From Chthoniobacteraceae bacterium (GTDB lineage Bacteria > Verrucomicrobiota > Verrucomicrobiia > Chthoniobacterales > Chthoniobacteraceae): DNA of 64,000 bases. Shown here in pieces: positions 63,557 through 64,000 of this stretch (its first letter is position 1; every line of letters starts with the position of its first letter). The DNA lies in NCBI GenBank assembly GCA_947476045.1, contig CANJNZ010000003.1, positions 44,931 to 108,930 on the forward strand. The letters run 5' to 3'. The notes below the pieces were generated by a model. The model did no database searches and was not told the DNA's origin. It worked only from the letters and a program-made list of their open reading frames with translations. Made by a program: the position numbers and the translations under genes.

Positions 63557-63640
63557 GCAAAATTCTCAGCAGAAGACGCGCAGACACTCAAGCCTGAAGC
63601 CATCTTCCGCACGAATTCAGCGTGAATTTCTCGCACAAAA

Positions 63641-63880
63641 TCACACGGCAAAGATCCTCATCAACCAACGCTTGCCACGCTGATGCTTCACCCTCCGCTC
63701 CTCATTGTGTGGTTCCTGTGCCGGGCGCGCAAGGATCTCGAAAATGACGCTCTCTTCTTCGCAACAGATGATTATTTGAAGGCCCGGTCCGCACGATCTG
63801 TTAGGCGGCTTCGAGTTTTTGTTGAAGACGACCGTGACGCCGGCATCCCTCATTATCCTCTCAAACAACTGCCAGTCCAC
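63641..63880 (-). CDS. Possible small unknown protein
   Basis: A 79-residue frame starting (V/M)DWQLFERIMRDAGVTVVF with a mixed alpha/beta character and LQIIICCEEESVIFEILARP in the middle. It has no Shine-Dalgarno or recognised domain and lies between the disrupted Sel1 gene and the tRNA. It could be a real orphan or a chance frame; nothing else in 63557-63926 looks coding. Confidence 0.3.
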   Translation of the reverse strand: MDWQLFERIMRDAGVTVVFNKNSKPPNRSCGPGLQIIICCEEESVIFEILARPAQEPHNEERRVKHQRGKRWLMRIFAV

Positions 63881-63926
63881 TTGCAGTTCGAAACTACGGA
63901 TGTAATTCGTCCCTCAGACCGAGGCA

Positions 63927-64000
63927 TGCACTCGGAGGGATTCGAACCCTCAACCCTCGGTTTCGAAGACCGATGCTCTATCCAATTGAGCTACAAGTGC
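63927..64000 (-). tRNA. tRNA-Arg (anticodon TCG)
   Basis: The minus strand folds as a full cloverleaf: acceptor GCACTTG with CGAGTGC (one G-U wobble), D-arm GCTCAATTGGATAGAGC, anticodon loop CTTCGAA (anticodon TCG, codon CGA), and T-arm GGGTTCGAATCCC. The gene ends exactly at the window edge, with G1 at 64000. The 3' CCA is not encoded. Confidence 0.95.

Overview
The window comes from a GC-rich, Gram-negative bacterium. It encodes a meso-DAP peptidoglycan recycling ligase (Mpl), an outer-membrane secretin, several Sec signal peptides and a one-piece tmRNA. Many starts lack a Shine-Dalgarno sequence, and some promoter-like -10 boxes lie only 5-10 nt before the start codon, as expected for leaderless mRNAs. 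Gene content, codon use and the heptamer repeat in purM make me think of Verrucomicrobiota; this is an inference, not a demonstrated placement.

Layout. (1) 1-1000: an operon of small genes on the minus strand (zinc-ribbon protein, two small membrane proteins, a DUF1232 protein cut by the window edge). (2) 1224-7386: a two-gene minus-strand unit. One product is a 1606-residue protein with a Lon-like protease region, a STAND-type P-loop NTPase and a TPR array; the other is an unknown protein encoded 19 nt upstream. (3) 8062-14397: a WYL regulator, a DUF2779 nuclease (Cas4-like domain plus DEDD exonuclease), a reverse-strand CIA30/fasciclin protein, two genes that appear frameshifted (YbjN-like and an unknown helical protein), and an ARPP-1 protein. 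(4) 14430-39644: a complete class 1 DISARM anti-phage locus (drmD, drmMI, drmA, drmB, drmC). It is split between drmMI and drmA by an 11.8 kb block carrying RloA/RloB, a GmrSD-like DUF262-DUF1524 nuclease, a small unknown, a 1600-residue P-loop ATPase, a HEPN protein and a second unknown. Most neighbours overlap by a few bases or abut, so the whole is probably one co-transcribed composite defence island. (5) 39692-46561: small accessory genes, including a single-domain sliding-clamp-like protein, a TPR protein, a metallophosphoesterase, a LysR regulator, three small orphans and an alpha/beta hydrolase. Six of these starts are preceded by the same promoter-like element: AATCCGCTGACG, exactly 17 bp, then a TA-rich -10 box 5-10 nt from the ATG. 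(6) 46959-47359: ssrA (tmRNA), a possible integration boundary. (7) 47516-64000: core chromosome with Sel1 proteins, purF-purM, SufE and glutathione peroxidase, mpl, a HAD phosphatase, a TIGR01777 epimerase-like protein, a cell-wall amidase, trpF, a secretin, leuB and tRNA-Arg(TCG).

How it works together. DISARM restricts incoming DNA by methylation-dependent self/non-self discrimination with helicase, DUF1998 and PLD components. Embedded RloAB (ATPase plus TOPRIM-type effector), a modification-dependent nuclease and an ATPase-HEPN pair would add further layers inside the same operon. The neighbouring Lon-STAND-TPR gene and DUF2779 nuclease extend the island. Base composition changes at several internal points (centre of drmMI, 26.3-33.2 kb, inside the 196-residue gene), which suggests assembly by successive insertions. 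No database search was possible: family names rest on motifs read from the sequence.
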